Below, piece by piece: positions 61,131-64,000 of a stretch of DNA of 64,000 nucleotides (position 1 is the first letter of the stretch; each line of letters begins with the position of its first letter). Position numbers and translations under genes: made by a program. The notes under the pieces were generated by a model. That model did no database searches. It had not been told where the DNA came from and worked only from the letters and a program-made list of their open reading frames with translations. The DNA is taken from NCBI GenBank assembly GCA_037126765.1, contig JBBCBC010000026.1:31915698-31979697 (forward strand). The letters are read 5' to 3'. This stretch comes from Stenogyne calaminthoides (taxonomy: Eukaryota > Streptophyta > Magnoliopsida > Lamiales > Lamiaceae).

Positions 61131-62467
61131 AATGAATCTGTTCCGATTAAAGAATCTTTAAGAACAAGATGACTCGGTGAATATCATATTCTCAAAAATC
61201 TTGATTTATTGAATAAATAGACTATTCCTAAAATTGACCTAAAATGGTTTATAAATTAGGAGCTTTTTTGAAAAAATAGGTTTTAAAACAAATTGTTAAA
61301 ACCTTTGAATCCTCTATACCTCTTCATGAAGAAGAGATGGTTATTAATTTGCTTAGTAAAATGATATTTTACCTTACAAAAGAACTCATAAGTTCTTACT
61401 TATTGGTTGTGTTCATGTCGCTTTTAGACCGCTTACTTTAAATGGTTTCCCAGAAAGCTTTCTAGCTTCTCTTAGGGATGGTAGAAATCTTAATTGGATA
61501 CAATCCTTAATGGAATTATAGAGTCTATTTCTGCTTTTTAGGACACGTACATTTTGTTTATATACTAATTTATCTCTATCTTTATCGGGATAGTAATATT
61601 CTTGAAGCTTTAACATTAAATGTTAAAACTCATGGTTATAATTACATACAGTCACAAAGGTTATGTGTATCTCATATCGTGATTTATTATAAGTCTTTAT
61701 TTACACTCAATCCTATGTGTAAAAGAATTGAGAAAGATAATAATGAAACTATTCTTATAGAAACTAATTTTGGTAAATCAAATATTACTACTTAAGATCC
61801 ATTAGTGGAAGAAATTATTTTTTCACGAAATTGGATAATGGAACAATTTGTTCTAAAAATCCTATTATAAATAGTGATTTTAAACATATTACTCAAAGTA
61901 ATGATGGTATAATTAATATTGGTTTTCAAAATAATCAAAGAAGACATTCGACTTCTTATTCTAGATCAATGTCTAATCATTCTCTTTATATCTCCTCCGG
62001 ATTATGAGGTAGAATTACCTTTTGAATCTAGAGCTTCTACTTCCTCTTATAGAAAATTTTTATTGTAAAATTAATAATAACAATGAGAAAATTATTATTA
62101 ATGAAAACAATATTATCCATAAAGATGGATTTGAGAATAAAACAATTTTGGATTGTAACTTTAAAATATAATTTTATGGATTTTACAAACTTTTAGATTT
62201 TTCAAAGGTTCTTCTACTAGAGCTCATATTAATGATGATTTTTAATAATCCTAAATGGGATAAGTTTAGAATTTGATATTTTAAATCATTCTCAAAAGAT
62301 GATTTAGACTACTTTGTTTGAGTTTTTATAAATTACGTGAAAAACATAATGAAATTAGTATTATGTTCCTTGGTTTATTAAATTTTTTATATGCGATTAT
62401 ATTTTGATAATTGAGCGATGTTTATAAAATAATTTCACGAATACAAAATCTGTTTACCCTCCTCAAG
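61060..62467 (+). pseudogene. Second pararetrovirus unit: primer site, movement protein and start of coat region
   Basis: Collinear with 24138-24801 plus 37983-38730 of the first unit, but without element X, thus confirming the junction (TGTGTAAAAGAATTGAGAAAG near 61716). It carries the same ORF order with different stops and indels, and breaks off at about 62467 where a reversed Z LTR begins. Confidence 0.85.
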
Positions 62468-64000
62468 TATTACATGGAGTCGAATGGAGTTGGGCGAAGT
62501 GTCTGAGGGAGAATTGAATAGACTTGAAAACTTTTGTCGCAGATCGAGGTGTGAGGCGGTGCTTTGATCGAGTCTTGAAATGGTCGGTTTGGGGCGATAA
62601 CCAACACTAATAAAATGGATCGGATTCGGTAACTATCCAGTTTAAGCGATGTGTCACGGAAAAGCTTAAATTTTACGTGTGAAAAACGGTTTGTCATCGA
62701 GATTCCAAAGTTATCTTGTCAGTTAGTGAAGTGTCAGTTTGGTGATCGAATCCGAAGCTTAGTGTGCTTGATCTCAATTTGGAATATGTATGCGCTTTAA
62801 GGTTGTGTGCGTTATTATGTCAGTTAATCAAAGCGATAAAAAGGCACCTGAACTATAGTGGTTAGGACAAACGATCCTACGTCATTTCTTACTATCGCGA
62901 GGGCACCTACTTAACCAAGCTGGACTTTGTTTTATGTAAGTCACCACGATTACACCAAGCCTAGATGTTTAAAGAGTTCACTTTTCGGCCCGATCGAGGA
63001 GATCGAACTAGAAACCCTGATACGAAATCTTGCTAAACAACTTAACCCTAACTTGGGGTTTTGGGTAAGATTGTTTTAGTTCGACTTCTGAAATCTTTTT
63101 CTTGTGTATAAGCGGCCTAGCAATTTAGATGAAAAGATTTCTATGCTGAACTTTATGGGATGAACAACGCAAAAATTAATCTTAGCATTACCGTGTTCTT
63201 GGGAAATCGATGTGCTTGAGCTTCTTGATTGTTGACGTTTAGTTAAGCATTTTCACTCTGAATGTGATCCCGTATTTATAGACCTTGAAATCAAAGAGCC
63301 GTTGGAAGCAATTTGAATTTGTTTATATTTAATGAACTGCGAACTTGATGTGACGTGCGGGAATGGCGTAGCGAAAAGCGTGAAAAATGTTTTTTATAAT
63401 GAATTAGAAGCGTCATCAAATCCACGATAAGTGTAAGCTCGATCATACGTGTCTTGTTCTTATTGGATAGGAGCCTTAACTTTAGGTGTTTGTTCTTCCA
63501 ACTAAGGTTGACATTCTTCTTTGTTCGGATCATAGGCATTATGATTAGGTGAAACATCAGTTTTCACTGGTGGTGACTTTGATTATCAGGCTGATCAGTC
63601 TACTGATAAGTCTTCACAGTGCGGTTGACTTAGCTTGACTAGCGGATTCGGTACGATGTAAGGTCTTAAAGTACGATCTTACGGAAGTCATCGATCTTAG
63701 TATTATGAGTTTGAGCTTTATGACTTAATTTGAGATATCTGACTAGATCGGTCGTCGATCTTCTGTTCTTCTAATCTTGCATTACGGCTGTCGGGATCTC
63801 GGTTGTCTTTTGAGGTCTTGGATCGACCTATACATATTGAGTTTCCCCCCTCAATATGACGGCCTCTATTTCATGATTTGTTCCTATCTGATCATTGCTC
63901 AGCTGGTCTCTATAATGAATGTGTAATATAAACATCGGTCGGTAACGGTCATTGGTCCTAATGCAATGTGTGTTTTTGGAACTTTCATCAAAACTATAAA
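62468..64000 (-). repeat. Family Z LTR on the minus strand, cut by the window end
   Basis: Reverse complement of the Z LTRs. The 5' end of the LTR (TTTATAGTTTTGATGAAAGTT) is at the window end, and the right end, corresponding to GGGACCTACA, is near 62470 but degraded. Whether it is a solo LTR or part of an element on the minus strand lies outside the window. Confidence 0.82.

Overview
The window is nuclear DNA of a flowering plant, probably a core eudicot. The genes have many short GT-AG introns, G-box and telo-box promoter elements, and plant-type protein families. The left part (about 2.7-17.5 kb) is a gene block. It holds an N-acetylglucosamine kinase gene (minus strand), a mitochondrial DEAD-box RNA helicase of the RH9/RH53 type (plus), a reticulon-like RTNLB gene that looks broken (minus), and a cofactor-independent phosphoglycerate mutase gene (minus) whose reading frame is hit by several short indels. 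An internally deleted Ty3/Gypsy fragment lies at the extreme left.

From about 18 kb the window turns into mobile DNA: MITE-like inverted repeats, then a decayed Mutator-like element (MULE) coding for transposase, a SWIM zinc finger and an OTU cysteine-protease domain. A long (AT)n tract follows, and everything from 24.1 kb to the right edge is a nest of retroelements.

The base of the nest is an endogenous pararetrovirus (Caulimoviridae), in the order PBS, movement protein, coat protein, aspartic protease, reverse transcriptase, RNase H, a downstream ORF, pregenomic-RNA promoter and leader, and then PBS and movement protein again. After subtracting the inserted elements the unit is about 7.8 kb, a normal caulimovirid genome length, and it is followed head-to-tail by the start of a second unit. 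Three LTR-element insertions split it, each with a readable 5-bp target duplication. Element X (24802-37977, TSD AAAAG) is a gutted non-autonomous element whose 3' LTR carries a nested full-length Copia element, Y. A solo LTR of family Z (41597-43160, TSD CTTAG) sits between protease and RT. A complete 14.3-kb Copia element of family Z (44918-59194, TSD AGGTA) sits after RNase H. A fourth Z LTR, on the minus strand, cuts the second virus unit and runs off the window.

None of the retroelement ORFs is intact. Much of the damage is peculiar. Where repeated copies can be aligned, they differ mainly at CTG/CAG (CHG) sites, which become CCG, CGG, CG or deletions, and whole blocks are poor in CTG/CAG and rich in CG. 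This is opposite to normal methylation decay and suggests consensus errors at methylated cytosines in an unpolished long-read assembly. The short homopolymer-type indels in the helicase, RTNLB and phosphoglycerate mutase genes may have a similar technical origin. Frameshifts in this window should therefore not be taken as biological without read-level checks.
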